A program made the translations under genes and the position numbers. The notes beneath the pieces were generated by a model. That model saw nothing but the letters and a program-made list of their open reading frames with translations, was not told the origin of the DNA and searched no databases. Shown piece by piece: positions 14,956 to 23,722 of a stretch of 64,000 bases of DNA. The DNA lies in the NCBI RefSeq assembly GCF_014712225.1, contig NZ_JACXBW010000003.1, positions 310,001-374,000 on the forward strand. Direction: 5' to 3'. Source of the DNA: Pseudarthrobacter sulfonivorans (lineage in GTDB: Bacteria; Actinomycetota; Actinomycetes; Actinomycetales; Micrococcaceae). Position 1 is the first letter of the stretch, and each line of letters starts with the position of its first letter.

Positions 14956-15059
14956 CATAACGCTGCAGTAACGCTTAGCAAGATCTAATTGGTCGTCCAT
15001 GGTGACCTCAATGATGCTGGCTAGAGGTTACGGCCACCAGCACATGTTAGGAACCTGCC

Positions 15060-15329
15060 TTGCCTGAAGTAGTCATCCGCGACCTGAACGTCCGATGGAT
15101 CACGTCCCGCATCGAGTACGACACCGACACAAATGATCTCGAACGGTTCTTCTTCGAGGCCTCCGACGGTCAGTCGTACTACATCGACCTCAACAAGGAG
15201 AACGTTGCTTCGGAGATGGCCGCAGTGGCCCTTGCCCGCGACGCCTTCCTCCACAACAAGATGGTCAACATCTGGTATGAGCAACGCGGCGGCCGGCGAT
15301 GGATTAAGGCCCTCAACCTTCATCACTGA
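15060..15329 (+). CDS. Hypothetical protein (89 aa) paired with an N-formylglutamate-amidohydrolase-like protein
   Basis: TTG start at 15060 with AGGAA upstream. The product is soluble and mixed alpha/beta (VVIRDLNVRWITSRIEYD, ERFFFEASDGQSYYIDLNK, MVNIWYEQRGGRRWIKAL). No family recognised. It stops 14 nt before the next gene, so the two are surely co-transcribed. Its strand-rich, charged make-up would suit a small partner or immunity-like protein, but this is a guess. Confidence 0.6.
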   Translation: MPEVVIRDLNVRWITSRIEYDTDTNDLERFFFEASDGQSYYIDLNKENVASEMAAVALARDAFLHNKMVNIWYEQRGGRRWIKALNLHH

Positions 15330-15343
15330 AAGGGAAAGCAGTC

Positions 15344-16369
15344 ATGGCGTCTCAACTACTCCCGTTCGAAGGTGTGGAAGAAGTCCCCGGCCTCGTCGGG
15401 GTGGAAGATCACAACGGCGAGATCGCCTTCTGGCACCTGAAAGGAAATTGCCCGGTGATAATCGTCGCGCCGCACGCAGGCGGCGCCGCGACCACTCCCC
15501 GCGACGCGAAACGGTTCGGAGAACGAGTCGAGGATCCCAGCACCAACAAGAAGCCCAGACTGACCAATGACCAACGGACCATGGACATCTCCCTGGGCCT
15601 CGTCCGGACACTGTGTGCCATGGGTTTCGTTCCGCACGCCTTCCTCAACCGGGTCGACCGCAAATATGTGGACCTTAACCGCCCATGGCAGAACCAGGCA
15701 ACGTGGAAGAGTAACGGCCTAGAGTACCGGCCAGGTGATGAGGAGAAATCTCCAGAGGATCTCCCTCGGGCCGAGGAGTTCAAACGGTTCAAGAGGTCAT
15801 ACTATGACTGCTTCCACTCAAGGATCCGCGCCACCACCACGGCATTGACCCCTACACCACCCCGGGCCTGGCTCTTCGACGTCCACGGACGAGGCAATAC
15901 CGACGACCTCGTCGTTTTCACCGGGTACGGCTACTATGCGCGCAGGGACTTCGTCTACGATAACGGGCACGCGTCCTTACACTCCCATTTGAAGCGACAA
16001 AAACTTCCGGTCCCGGTTCATCCACCCGTTCCCGATCCCAAAACCGAGGACAAGGCCGAAGCGGGAGGCACCAGCAACCTCATCAGTGGCGGGCGCTATG
16101 GGGCGCAGTCCTTCAGGGAGGGCCGCGACCCTATACCGTTTCCGGGGGGCGTCGTTACGCCGTCCGAAGACCACCGGGTGCACGGGGTCCAGTTTGAGGG
16201 TCTAGGTTCCCTAAGGCCTAGGACAGGACAGCCCGAACTGGTCGAAACCGTGGGCATCGGTATGGCTTATGCCATCACCGGATTCCTGCTGGACAACGGG
16301 GTTCTTAGTCGCACTCAGCACCCGCTCCAAGGCCATGGAGCCGTCTCCTGGTCTTCTGCCATGATCTAG
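15344..16369 (+). CDS. N-formylglutamate amidohydrolase (FGase)-like zinc hydrolase
   Basis: 341 residues, ATG with GGGAAAG about 7 nt upstream. Motifs fit the FGase fold, related to zinc carboxypeptidases: IIVAPHAGG (metal ligand His), KYVDLNRPW (DLNR motif), and WLFDVHGRGNTDD (second His/Asp region); YYDCFHSRI lies between. True HutG-type FGases are about 260-290 aa; here there is an insert of roughly 60 residues (prolines and charged residues, about 220-280) before the C-terminal GVQFEGLGSLR. No histidine-utilisation genes are nearby, so a role in histidine breakdown is unlikely; a peptide or cell-wall amidase role is possible. Partner of the 89-aa gene. Confidence 0.7.
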   Translation: MASQLLPFEGVEEVPGLVGVEDHNGEIAFWHLKGNCPVIIVAPHAGGAATTPRDAKRFGERVEDPSTNKKPRLTNDQRTMDISLGLVRTLCAMGFVPHAFLNRVDRKYVDLNRPWQNQATWKSNGLEYRPGDEEKSPEDLPRAEEFKRFKRSYYDCFHSRIRATTTALTPTPPRAWLFDVHGRGNTDDLVVFTGYGYYARRDFVYDNGHASLHSHLKRQKLPVPVHPPVPDPKTEDKAEAGGTSNLISGGRYGAQSFREGRDPIPFPGGVVTPSEDHRVHGVQFEGLGSLRPRTGQPELVETVGIGMAYAITGFLLDNGVLSRTQHPLQGHGAVSWSSAMI

Positions 16370-16805
16370 ATGATGCGAGCAAGGCCTCTATTAACCCCGG
16401 CTGCGCGGCACCAGCCACAAAGACCATCTTTTCCCCCGGGTCAGTCCTTCATAGAGAGCATCGGTTTCGTCCAATTTCGTGACAACGCTGGGGGCAACGG
16501 TTCTGGACCTGTCCGACGCCACTGACGCCGAGGTCAAGGAATGGTTCTCAACGGGACTTCGCGCCAGAGGAGCTCGGGAGGATTGACCGGGGGCCTACTC
16601 TCGCTTTGAGCGGTCCGGTGTTCCCTAGGCGCGTTCGTGCACAGCCATGCGGAGGGCTTTTTGGACCCCCCTTCCCCGCCAAGCGGGAATGGCACTTATC
16701 AGTCTGAGTCCTATTCCGCGGCGTTCTCCGCAATTGGGGCTCCCAACGCGTCGAGCCTGGGGCCACCAGTCTTGGGCTATTGGTGGTGGCTTCGGAGGAG
16801 CGGGA
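16370..16805. other. Region with a possible gene fragment (16455-16586, + strand)
   Basis: Mostly featureless. One 44-codon frame at 16455-16586 reads VTTLGATVLDLSDATDAEVK then EWFSTGLRARGARED and a stop; it looks like the C-terminus of a real protein but has no start codon and follows a stop directly. No further gene is evident. Confidence 0.3.
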
Positions 16806-17027
16806 ATGCAGCTGGGCGTGGTGCTGATGGTCGTCGGTCTGGGCTGGTTTGTTTTTCGCAAGCGCATTGCCGAGCGTCAGGCGGTCATTATCGAGCGGAT
16901 GCTGAGGCTTCGCGGTCCTTTTCGCGGTGAACAGGTCCGCGGATTGGAGACCGTGGGACTGCTGTTCTGCTCTCTTCTCTTTCTAGCTGGCCTTGCGATA
17001 GTGCTTTTGAACGCGTTCCTGACGTAG
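16806..17027 (+). CDS. Small two-helix membrane protein (73 aa)
   Basis: ATG at 16806 with GGAGGAG 5 nt upstream, which supports this start over a longer frame from 16647. Two membrane helices (MQLGVVLMVVGLGWFVF and GLLFCSLLFLAGLAIVLLNA) flank a basic loop (RKRIAERQAVIIERMLRLRG). No family recognised. It lies just outside the recombinase-bearing element and may belong to the host or to the island. Confidence 0.5.
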   Translation: MQLGVVLMVVGLGWFVFRKRIAERQAVIIERMLRLRGPFRGEQVRGLETVGLLFCSLLFLAGLAIVLLNAFLT

Positions 17028-17071
17028 CTCGAGGACGCCATCGGCGCGGCTCGTAGCTTGGTGAACACGAC

Positions 17072-18559
17072 TCATCGGGGCAGCGAGCCTCTCCCTGCAT
17101 AGCCGGCCATAGGGACGCCTGCATCTGCGGCGTGTTTGTGGATGATTTGGTAGCTGTAACCGAGTGCGTTTGCGACCAAGGTTGGCTGCAGTTCTTCCAC
17201 GAGGCTGCGCAGGGCGGTGTTCCATGCGCCGCCGAGGTTGATACCAAGGGCGCGGAGCTGGCCCATCATGGCGTCGGTGTGGATGTGTTGGCCGGGCAGG
17301 GTCCCGGGGAAGAGCCACCGGCTCCCCTTATTGCCAGTCTGTTGGTTGGGCCGGTCGTGTAGGTGGTCCCAGAACATAGGGGCGATCTGGGCCGGAACCA
17401 AGACGGGGATGTTCCCCAGGCTCAGGTGTAGCCCCTCGGGCAGGGCCTGCAGGTCAACGCACTGCAGGGCGGCGATCTTGCCGACCGGCTGACCGAAGAG
17501 CAGCAGGATGAGCCCTGCGACCCGAAACGACAGTGGGGCTCCTGTGGATTCGATGCATTGGCGTATGAGGTCGAGGCGTTGTTGTTGGGTGATGAGCGGC
17601 TTGGTGGCGCCGTAGCGGTGCGGTATCTCCAGCCTGCCGATCTATTTGTTCTTGATCTGCCAGACGAGAAATGTGCGGATGGCGTACCGGGTCGTGGGCC
17701 CTTCGCCCAGATATTGGTTCAGGTGCGCCTGCCTAAGGCCTTGCATTGCGAGCCCGTGCTCCGCATAAAGCCACTTAAGGAACTTCCCCGTTTCGGTGAT
17801 TTCCTGTTTGGCGGAGCGGACGGCAGTGTTCAGCGACTTTCGGGTGCTGGCCATTTGGCGGAGGCGTTTGAGGCGGTGCCAGCGGGCGAAGCGTTCAATT
17901 GGTGCCTGGATATTCGGTGTTTCGGCGAGGTCCTGGATGCGGGTGGCCGGCCATTGTTCGAACGCTGCAAGTTGGCGGTCTCGGTCCGGCAGCATGCCGT
18001 GATGGATGAGCATTTCCCGGAGGTACTCCACTGACCGTGAGGCGGGAAGAGCATCAAAGGACTCGTGGGTGAGCGCGATGCTGCGGTTGCCGAGCCCGGT
18101 GAGGAGTTCGTTGGTGTTGGCCCCGCGCATCCAGGTGTAAGCACTCTCCGGCCTGCCTGTGCCGGCGAGCACTCCGATCAGGCGTTTGAGGCTCAAATCC
18201 GGGGGAGCGTGGGGGTGGAGCATCCCCTCCAGGTCCGCGCGGAGGACGCAGCGGATGCAGTTGCCGGCGCGAAATCTCTCGGTTTCTGTCCCGCAGCCCT
18301 CGCAGGTCATGTTGGTGGTGATGCCCGCGCAGTCCCTGCAGATGTCGGTGCCGTCGGTGGCTTTGCCGGGAAGGAGCCGTTCTTCGCCGCAGCCAGGGCA
18401 GGATCCTCGGGTGCGGAGGGCGGTGGTGAAGCAGATCCCGCAGATGGCGCCGTCGGGCCAGGTTACGCGGATCTTCGCGGCCATCCGCCCACATCGGTCG
18501 CACCGGTGGTCGCCCTGGGACCGGGGTCGGCCGCGGGTGCCGGCTCTAGTCGTCGTCAA
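17072..18559 (-). pseudogene. Zinc-ribbon tyrosine-recombinase-like protein with an in-frame amber codon
   Basis: One reading frame of 495 codons from TTG 18559, interrupted by a TAG at 17642-17644 after QIKNK. The N-terminus has several CxxC pairs (CDRCGRM, CGICF, CPGCGEERLLP, CRDCAG, CEGCGTE, CIRCVL), a zinc-ribbon array. The middle is helical like a recombinase core-binding domain. After the TAG the frame continues cleanly (IGRLEIPHRYG onward) into a C-terminal domain with LILLLFGQPVGKIAAL and LGYSYQIIHKHA. Length and plan fit the roughly 500-aa 'recombinase XerD' proteins of actinobacterial mobile elements. The TTG overlaps the stop of the XRE gene, indicating coupling. Nonsense mutation is the simplest reading. 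Confidence 0.7.
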
Positions 18560-18887
18560 GGATCCGGGCCCTGACGGGTTTGTAGGCGTCAGCGAACCGG
18601 ACGACGTTCTCCCCGGAGGCGGCGGCCTGCTTCTGGCGTTTGGACCTCGCATCGGCGGCCGTGAAGGTGAACAGCTCGTTCGCTTCGACGCCGAAGATGT
18701 CGCAGAGGGCGGCCAGGAACTGGAAGGAGCTCCGTTCGGGGTTCTGGCTGACCATGCGGTAGATCTGCGACTCGGAGAGGGTGATCCCGCGTTCCCGCAG
18801 GGGTTCTACGAGTTCGCGGGTGTTGCGCATGCCGTGCCGTGCCATGAGTTCCCGGGCCCGCCACCGGTATTCGATGTCCCGTTTCAT
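18546..18887 (-). CDS. XRE (Cro/CI-type) helix-turn-helix regulator of the recombinase element
   Basis: 113 residues. An HTH of XRE type is visible (ELVEPLRERGITLSESQIYRMVSQ), followed by SFQFLAALCDIFGVEANELF, the usual last two helices, and a basic C-terminal tail. Its ATG (18887) overlaps the end of the upstream recombinase frame as ATGA, and its stop overlaps the start of the zinc-ribbon recombinase. It is the middle gene of a tightly coupled trio and probably controls or assists integration. Confidence 0.85.
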   Translation of the reverse strand: MKRDIEYRWRARELMARHGMRNTRELVEPLRERGITLSESQIYRMVSQNPERSSFQFLAALCDIFGVEANELFTFTAADARSKRQKQAAASGENVVRFADAYKPVRARILDDD

Positions 18888-19935
18888 TCTCTTTCCTCCT
18901 TGGGCCGGACGGCCTTCTCAATCATGTCCTCGAGCACGCGGTTGAGCTCGCTGGTCTGGTAATCGCTGGAAACTAAGGTGTATAGAGACGTGGTGGAGGC
19001 GTGTTCGTGGCCGACCTGCCGCTGGACCAAGGTGTGGTCGAAGCCGAAGTGCTCGAAGAGATGCGTGACGTAGGACCGCCGCAGCGAATGGATGTCCAGG
19101 CCCGGCGGATAGCCGAGTTCATCGATATAGTCGCGGAAGCGTCGATGCAGGTTGGACTTGGGAACCGGCAGGCCGTTGGCAGTGGGGAAGATTTCCGAGA
19201 CGGCCGGGGCCAGCCAAGGCAGGCCGCTCCGGGTCCACGTCTCCGGACAGCGGGAGACCAGTTGAAGACCGTCAGCACGGAACGTCTCTTCGGTGGTGAG
19301 CCGCGCTGCGCCTTGCCGTATCTGACCTGCAGGACGCCGAACTCGCCGAACTGGGGCGCCCGTCGGTTTCGGGCGAAGTCCACGGTCTGCAAGTGCGTGA
19401 CCTCGTTCGCCCGTAGTCCCCAGGCGTAGGCCGTTTTGAACACGGTGGCGTCCCGGTAGGCGGCGACCGCGCCCTTGCGCCCCGAGGCCAGGACCCGTTC
19501 AACTTCGAGGTCAGCAAGGTCGAAGAAGCCCTGCAGCTCTGCCCGGCTGAACGTCCTATTCGTCGGTGCCTGTTCGTTGTTTTGGGCGTGGCGGGCCCGA
19601 TTGAACTCTGTGATGATCTGGGCGGGGGAGCGGCCGAACCCCTGACTGCAGATCCTGTCCCACTCATAGACCGGGTCGGTCAGGAAGTCGCAGAACACCT
19701 TCAAATGAGTTTGGTAGGCCCGGATGGTGGCGAACGCCAGATTCAGGATCGAGCGCTCATGGGCGAAGAACTCATCGGCATCACCGACGATCCAGTCCCC
19801 GGGAAAATGTCCCGTGTGGTCCACGAACCGGCGGACCCTTCGCGACTCCTCGAACCCGTCAACCGCTCCAGCGCCAGACTGATTACCGGCGCGTCGTCGA
19901 GCAGGCCTGGATCCCGGTAACGGCGCGCATTTCAA
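18884..19935 (-). pseudogene. Tyrosine recombinase (phage-integrase family), frameshifted
   Basis: The N-terminal SAM-like core-binding domain (AFATIRAYQTHLKVFCDFL) and the start of the catalytic domain (AYAWGLRANEVTHLQ, with the first catalytic Arg) are read in one frame to about 19245 (TVFNWSP). The rest lies in another frame: HSLRRSYVTHLFEHFG (HxxR), VGHEHASTTSLYT (second His and the tyrosine nucleophile), ending at 18884. One base change in phase restores a complete enzyme of about 350 aa. It may be a read error or a real break. Leads the recombinase/XRE/recombinase trio. Confidence 0.75.
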
Positions 19936-20008
19936 TGTCCAGGCATCGGAAAGGGGGGAGTCGTATCATCGGGTCCTAATCTGCAGATTCTGCAATCGGA
20001 TCACTTCT

Positions 20009-20036
20009 ACTTTACATAATGTAGATTATCGGCGTT
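20009..20036 (-). promoter_or_regulatory. dif-like XerC/XerD recombination site
   Basis: On the reverse strand the 28-bp site has left arm AACGCCGATAAT, centre CT and right arm ACATTATGTAAAGT. Against the actinobacterial dif consensus as I recall it (left TTSRCCGATAAT, centre VN, right ACATTATGTCAAGT) it matches 25 of 28 positions. It lies 74 nt outside the recombinase gene, at the boundary between the island and the type III PKS operon. It is either the chromosomal dif or a dif-derived attachment site. Confidence 0.65.
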
Positions 20037-20158
20037 ACTGACCAGGTGCTGAAGCGGGGCAATTGGTGACCGTTCACCGAACAAAGGCAGCTCGCCTTGA
20101 ACCTCTTTTCGCAGGCCAAGCCATTGTCATATCCCGGGTGCTCGCCAAGAATGAACCA

Positions 20159-21376
20159 ATGACGGTCTACGTGCGCTCACTGGAAACTGCTGTTCCGCCC
20201 ACAGTGCTGGTCCAGGCCGAAGCCCGGGACGTTTTCGCGGCTCAGCCCGGCCTGACCAGGCTGGGCTCACGCCTGGTGAACACGTGTTTCGATTCGGCGG
20301 CCATCGAGACACGGCACACGGCGGTCGAGGAATTGACCACGGCCTTCCGGTCGGATGATCCGCAATTCTTTGATCCCGCCACGGGCCTTCTGCTGAATCC
20401 GTCCACCAAGGTACGCAACGAGATCTTCGCCAAGCAGGTCACGAAGCTCTTCATCGAGTCCGCTCAGGCGGCCCTGGATGCCTGCCCGGATCTGACGTTA
20501 CTTGACATAACTCATGTCATTACCGTTTCCTGCACGGGGTTCTTCAATCCTGGCCCCGACTACAAGATTGTCCGCGCCCTGGGTCTCGACCCGGCTGTCC
20601 AGCGTTATCACCTCGGATTTATGGGCTGCTACGCCGCGTTTCCGGCACTCAGGGCCGCCAAGTCGTTCTGCGAGGCAGATCCGCAGGCCGTGGTCCTGGT
20701 AGTTTGTGCCGAGCTCTGCTCCCTCCACGTCCGGACGTCCAACGACCCGGACACCATCATGGGTTCCGCGCTGTTTGCCGACGGCGCCGCTGCCGCCATC
20801 GTCACCGCCCGGAACTCTCCGGACGCACCGGCCCTGCTCCAGCTGGACCACTTCGAGACCGTCCTGACTCCGGTGGGCGAAGAGTCCATGGCATGGAACA
20901 TCGGCGATCACGGCTTCGAAATGGTCCTGGGCAACTACGTGCCGCACATTATCGATGACCACATCATTGGCGCCCTCGAACCGCTCCTGTCCCGCGACCA
21001 GTCACTGCTTGGCCTCCCCTACCGTGACATCCGCCACTGGGCCATTCATCCCGGCGGCCGGAGCATCCTGGACAAGGTCCAGTCGCGCCTCGAACTCACG
21101 GATGAGCAGCTGGTACCCGCCCGGGAGACACTGCGGAGGTTCGGCAACATGAGCAGCGCCACCGTGCTGTTCGTTCTTAGGCACATCCTGGAACAGCCTC
21201 CGATGGACGGCGATGAACGTATCTGCTCCATGGCGTTCGGTCCAGGTCTCACCGTGGAAACGGGGCTGTTCACCAAAATCCGCCAAGCCGGCGCGCCGGG
21301 GAGCGCTGTCGAGCCAAGCAACGCACGCCGCGAGGAACGGATCGAGGACCGGGCGGCGGCCCCCTCGCGGGTTTGA
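20159..21376 (+). CDS. Type III polyketide synthase, SrsA-like
   Basis: 405 residues, chalcone-synthase superfamily. The catalytic triad is complete: Cys125 in ITVSCTGFFNPGPD, His297 in WAIHPGGRSILDKVQ and Asn330 in RRFGNMSSATVLFVL. Such enzymes condense malonyl- or methylmalonyl-CoA onto an acyl-CoA starter. ATG 20159 gives the family N-terminus (MTVYVRSLETAVPPTVL); an upstream GTG at 20063 adds an unlikely 32 residues. The next two genes encode a methyltransferase and a flavoprotein, the same order as Streptomyces griseus srsABC, which makes alkylresorcinol-type phenolic lipids. Product type here is inferred from that order. The dif-like site lies about 120 nt upstream. Confidence 0.88.
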   Translation: MTVYVRSLETAVPPTVLVQAEARDVFAAQPGLTRLGSRLVNTCFDSAAIETRHTAVEELTTAFRSDDPQFFDPATGLLLNPSTKVRNEIFAKQVTKLFIESAQAALDACPDLTLLDITHVITVSCTGFFNPGPDYKIVRALGLDPAVQRYHLGFMGCYAAFPALRAAKSFCEADPQAVVLVVCAELCSLHVRTSNDPDTIMGSALFADGAAAAIVTARNSPDAPALLQLDHFETVLTPVGEESMAWNIGDHGFEMVLGNYVPHIIDDHIIGALEPLLSRDQSLLGLPYRDIRHWAIHPGGRSILDKVQSRLELTDEQLVPARETLRRFGNMSSATVLFVLRHILEQPPMDGDERICSMAFGPGLTVETGLFTKIRQAGAPGSAVEPSNARREERIEDRAAAPSRV

Positions 21377-21389
21377 GCCGGTGGTGCTG

Positions 21390-22082
21390 ATGCGGCGCCG
21401 GGCGGCGGATGCCGTCGAACTGATGGACGCGCCCGACTGCGATCCCGTGAAACTGGACCGGACGTACGGGCAGTTCGCGCTGGTCAACCGCCTCTTTTCC
21501 GGCTGGAGGCTCCTTTACGTCCAGGAACTGCGGCCTCTTCTTTCCGCAAGCACCGTCACCACCGTCCTGGACATCGGCAGCGGCGGAGGTGACCTGGCAC
21601 GGTTGCTCGCCCAGTGGTCCCAACGGGACAGGCTGAAGCTCGACGTCACCGGGATCGACCCGGACAGCAGAGCCCACAACTTCGCGGCCGGCCGCCCACA
21701 CCACGCAAACGTCAGGTTCGTGCAGGCGGGCAGCGGCGAGCTGGTCCGCGAGGGGCGACGGTTCGACGTCGTGATTTCCAACCACGTCATCCATCACCTG
21801 CAGCCGTCGGGCCTGGCACAGTTACTCACAGACTCCCAGACCCTGGCACGGCGCATTTGCCTGCATAATGACCTGCGCCGAAGCGCCGCAGCCTACGGAC
21901 TGTTCGCACTCGCGGCACTGCCTTTCCGCGGGTCGTTCATCCGCTCCGACGGCCTGGTCTCCATCCGGCGCAGCTACACACCGGCTGAACTTACCGCCGC
22001 CGCTCCCCCGGGCTGGCGCGTCCAGCCCCACCGTCCCTTCCACCAGGTCCTCGTCCATCGTCCGGAACACCTTGATGGCTGA
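21390..22082 (+). CDS. Class I SAM-dependent methyltransferase, SrsB-like
   Basis: 230 residues. The Rossmann-type SAM motif VLDIGSGGGDLARLLA is followed by DVTGIDPDSRA (acidic ribose-binding loop) and FDVVISNHVIHHL (motif IV region). The N-terminus (MDAPDCDPVKLDRTYGQFALVN) is that of the methyltransferases found with type III PKS genes. It starts 13 nt after the PKS stop (GTGs at 21381 and 21384 are alternatives) and overlaps the flavoprotein start by 8 nt, so translation is probably coupled. Predicted to O- or C-methylate the polyketide ring. Confidence 0.85.
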   Translation: MRRRAADAVELMDAPDCDPVKLDRTYGQFALVNRLFSGWRLLYVQELRPLLSASTVTTVLDIGSGGGDLARLLAQWSQRDRLKLDVTGIDPDSRAHNFAAGRPHHANVRFVQAGSGELVREGRRFDVVISNHVIHHLQPSGLAQLLTDSQTLARRICLHNDLRRSAAAYGLFALAALPFRGSFIRSDGLVSIRRSYTPAELTAAAPPGWRVQPHRPFHQVLVHRPEHLDG

Positions 22083-23217
22083 CGTGGTGATCGTCGGCGG
22101 CGGGCCGGTGGGCCTGTACCTCGCTGCCCTGCTTCTTCAGGAAGGGGTGAAGGTCCAGGTCCTGGAACAGCGTCGCCAGCGTGAACAGCATTCCCGCGCC
22201 ATCGGCATTCACCCGCCTGCCCTCGAGGCCCTGGACAAAGCGGGCGTGGCCGGCGCCATGGTGGACGCCGGCGTGCCGATCCGCAGCGGAACTGCGCTGA
22301 GCCGCGGCAGGATCGTCGGGTCGATGTCGTTCGCCACCGTGTCGGACCGCTTTCCGTTTGTGCTGTCCCTCCCCCAGTTCACCACCGAATCCATACTTGA
22401 ACAGCGCGTCCAAGACCTCGACGCCGCCGCTCTGATCCGGGGAGTCCGGGTTACGGAAGTATCGGACGACGGCGGACTGGTCACCGTCGCGGTCGCGGCA
22501 CCGGAGGATGGTGGTTCCCGTGGTCAGATGAGTGCACCGCTCCTTGTCGCCGCGGATGGCGCCCGGTCATCGGTGCGCGGCCTGCTGCACGTGCCGGTGA
22601 GCACCAAAACGTATCCGGACCACTACGTCATGGGTGATTTTGCAGCAGCTGGTGGCCACGAGCAGCAGGCTGTCCTGTACCTGGAAGCCGAGGGGATAGT
22701 GGAATCCTTTCCCCTTCCCGGTGGCCTTCGCCGGTGGGTGGTCCGCACGGCCGGACCCGCCGCTAACGTGGACGCCCGCGGACTGTCCCGGCTGGTTCAC
22801 CACCGCACCGGGGTCCGGCCTGATCCGGCGACGAACACCATGCTGAGCGCCTTCAGTCCGCGGTCGTCGGTGGCGTGCAGAGTACTTGCGGGGCGGGCCG
22901 TGCTCGTAGGGGACGCGGCACATGAAATCAGCCCCATAGGCGGCCAAGGCATGAACCTCGGCTGGCTCGACGCGGCAGAGTTGGCGCCGATTATCTGTGC
23001 CGCCTTGGCGGGCAGGCCGGTCGGCAGTGACCTCCACGATTATGCCTCGCGGCGGCGGAAAGCCGCGCGCCGCGCACGCTGGCAAGCGGGCGTAAACATG
23101 TCCCTGGGCCGCCCCGTTGCGCCGCCGCTCCTGGGCCTCCGGAATCTGGCCTTGCGCACGGTGGCCGGACTTCCGTCCGCGAACAGGCTGGTGGCCCGGC
23201 GCTTCACCATGCAGTGA
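22075..23217 (+). CDS. FAD-dependent monooxygenase (PHBH family), SrsC-like
   Basis: 380 residues. N-terminal dinucleotide fold DVVIVGGGPVGLYLAALLL, the DG motif region (LLVAADGARSSVRGLL) and the second FAD motif AVLVGDAAHEISPIGGQGMN are all present, placing it in the aromatic-ring hydroxylase group. Start ATG 22075 lies within the end of the methyltransferase gene. In srsABC the matching flavoprotein hydroxylates the methylated alkylresorcinol to a quinone; the same role is inferred. Confidence 0.85.
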   Translation: MADVVIVGGGPVGLYLAALLLQEGVKVQVLEQRRQREQHSRAIGIHPPALEALDKAGVAGAMVDAGVPIRSGTALSRGRIVGSMSFATVSDRFPFVLSLPQFTTESILEQRVQDLDAAALIRGVRVTEVSDDGGLVTVAVAAPEDGGSRGQMSAPLLVAADGARSSVRGLLHVPVSTKTYPDHYVMGDFAAAGGHEQQAVLYLEAEGIVESFPLPGGLRRWVVRTAGPAANVDARGLSRLVHHRTGVRPDPATNTMLSAFSPRSSVACRVLAGRAVLVGDAAHEISPIGGQGMNLGWLDAAELAPIICAALAGRPVGSDLHDYASRRRKAARRARWQAGVNMSLGRPVAPPLLGLRNLALRTVAGLPSANRLVARRFTMQ

Positions 23218-23242
23218 CCGCCCGCGGCGGCACGGCTTTGGT

Positions 23243-23662
23243 TCAGGAATTCAGGAAGTAGCAGTCGTAACTGTCCTGACTGACGATCAGGCCCTCGCGG
23301 ACCTCAAAAACGGATGAGGTGCGCGCGCGGATGGTTTCGCCGGCGTCCCAGTATTTCAGGTCCATCAGGACGGTTGCGGACCAGTCCGCCTCCAGGACCA
23401 CGCGGCCGCCTTCGCAGGTTGTGCGCCGGATCTCGAACTTCTGGTCGGCTACCACCTCGCCGCTTTGGTCGGCGCCTGCAAGCACCTGTTCCCGACTACG
23501 GGCGGACCCCTCCGGAGCGAGCAGATGCGGCGCCTCGAACAAGCGAAAATCCGCCGCGAGGAACGGCCTGATGGCGTCGCCGCCGCCTCCGGCCTCAAGG
23601 GTCCGGACAAAATCCAGGACGCGTTCCAGTGCTTCGGGTTCCGACGGGTTCAGGTCTGCCAT
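23243..23662 (-). CDS. NTF2-like/SnoaL-type nuclear transport factor 2 fold protein
   Basis: 139 residues with the alpha+beta cone pattern: an N-terminal helix (EALERVLDFVRTLEAGG), FLAADFRLFEAPHLLAP, and late strands (VLEADWSATVLMDLKYWD, RARTSSVFEVREGLIVSQD, YDCYF). The start at ATG 23662 (MADLNPSEPE) is natural. The protein could be an enzyme or a small-molecule binding protein; it is convergent with the flavoprotein gene and divergent from def. Confidence 0.7.
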   Translation of the reverse strand: MADLNPSEPEALERVLDFVRTLEAGGGGDAIRPFLAADFRLFEAPHLLAPEGSARSREQVLAGADQSGEVVADQKFEIRRTTCEGGRVVLEADWSATVLMDLKYWDAGETIRARTSSVFEVREGLIVSQDSYDCYFLNS

Positions 23663-23722
23663 GGCATCGACACTAGCCGACCAGGCCGTTGCCGCAGGTC
23701 TGCTGCCGGTTAGGCTTTCCCC

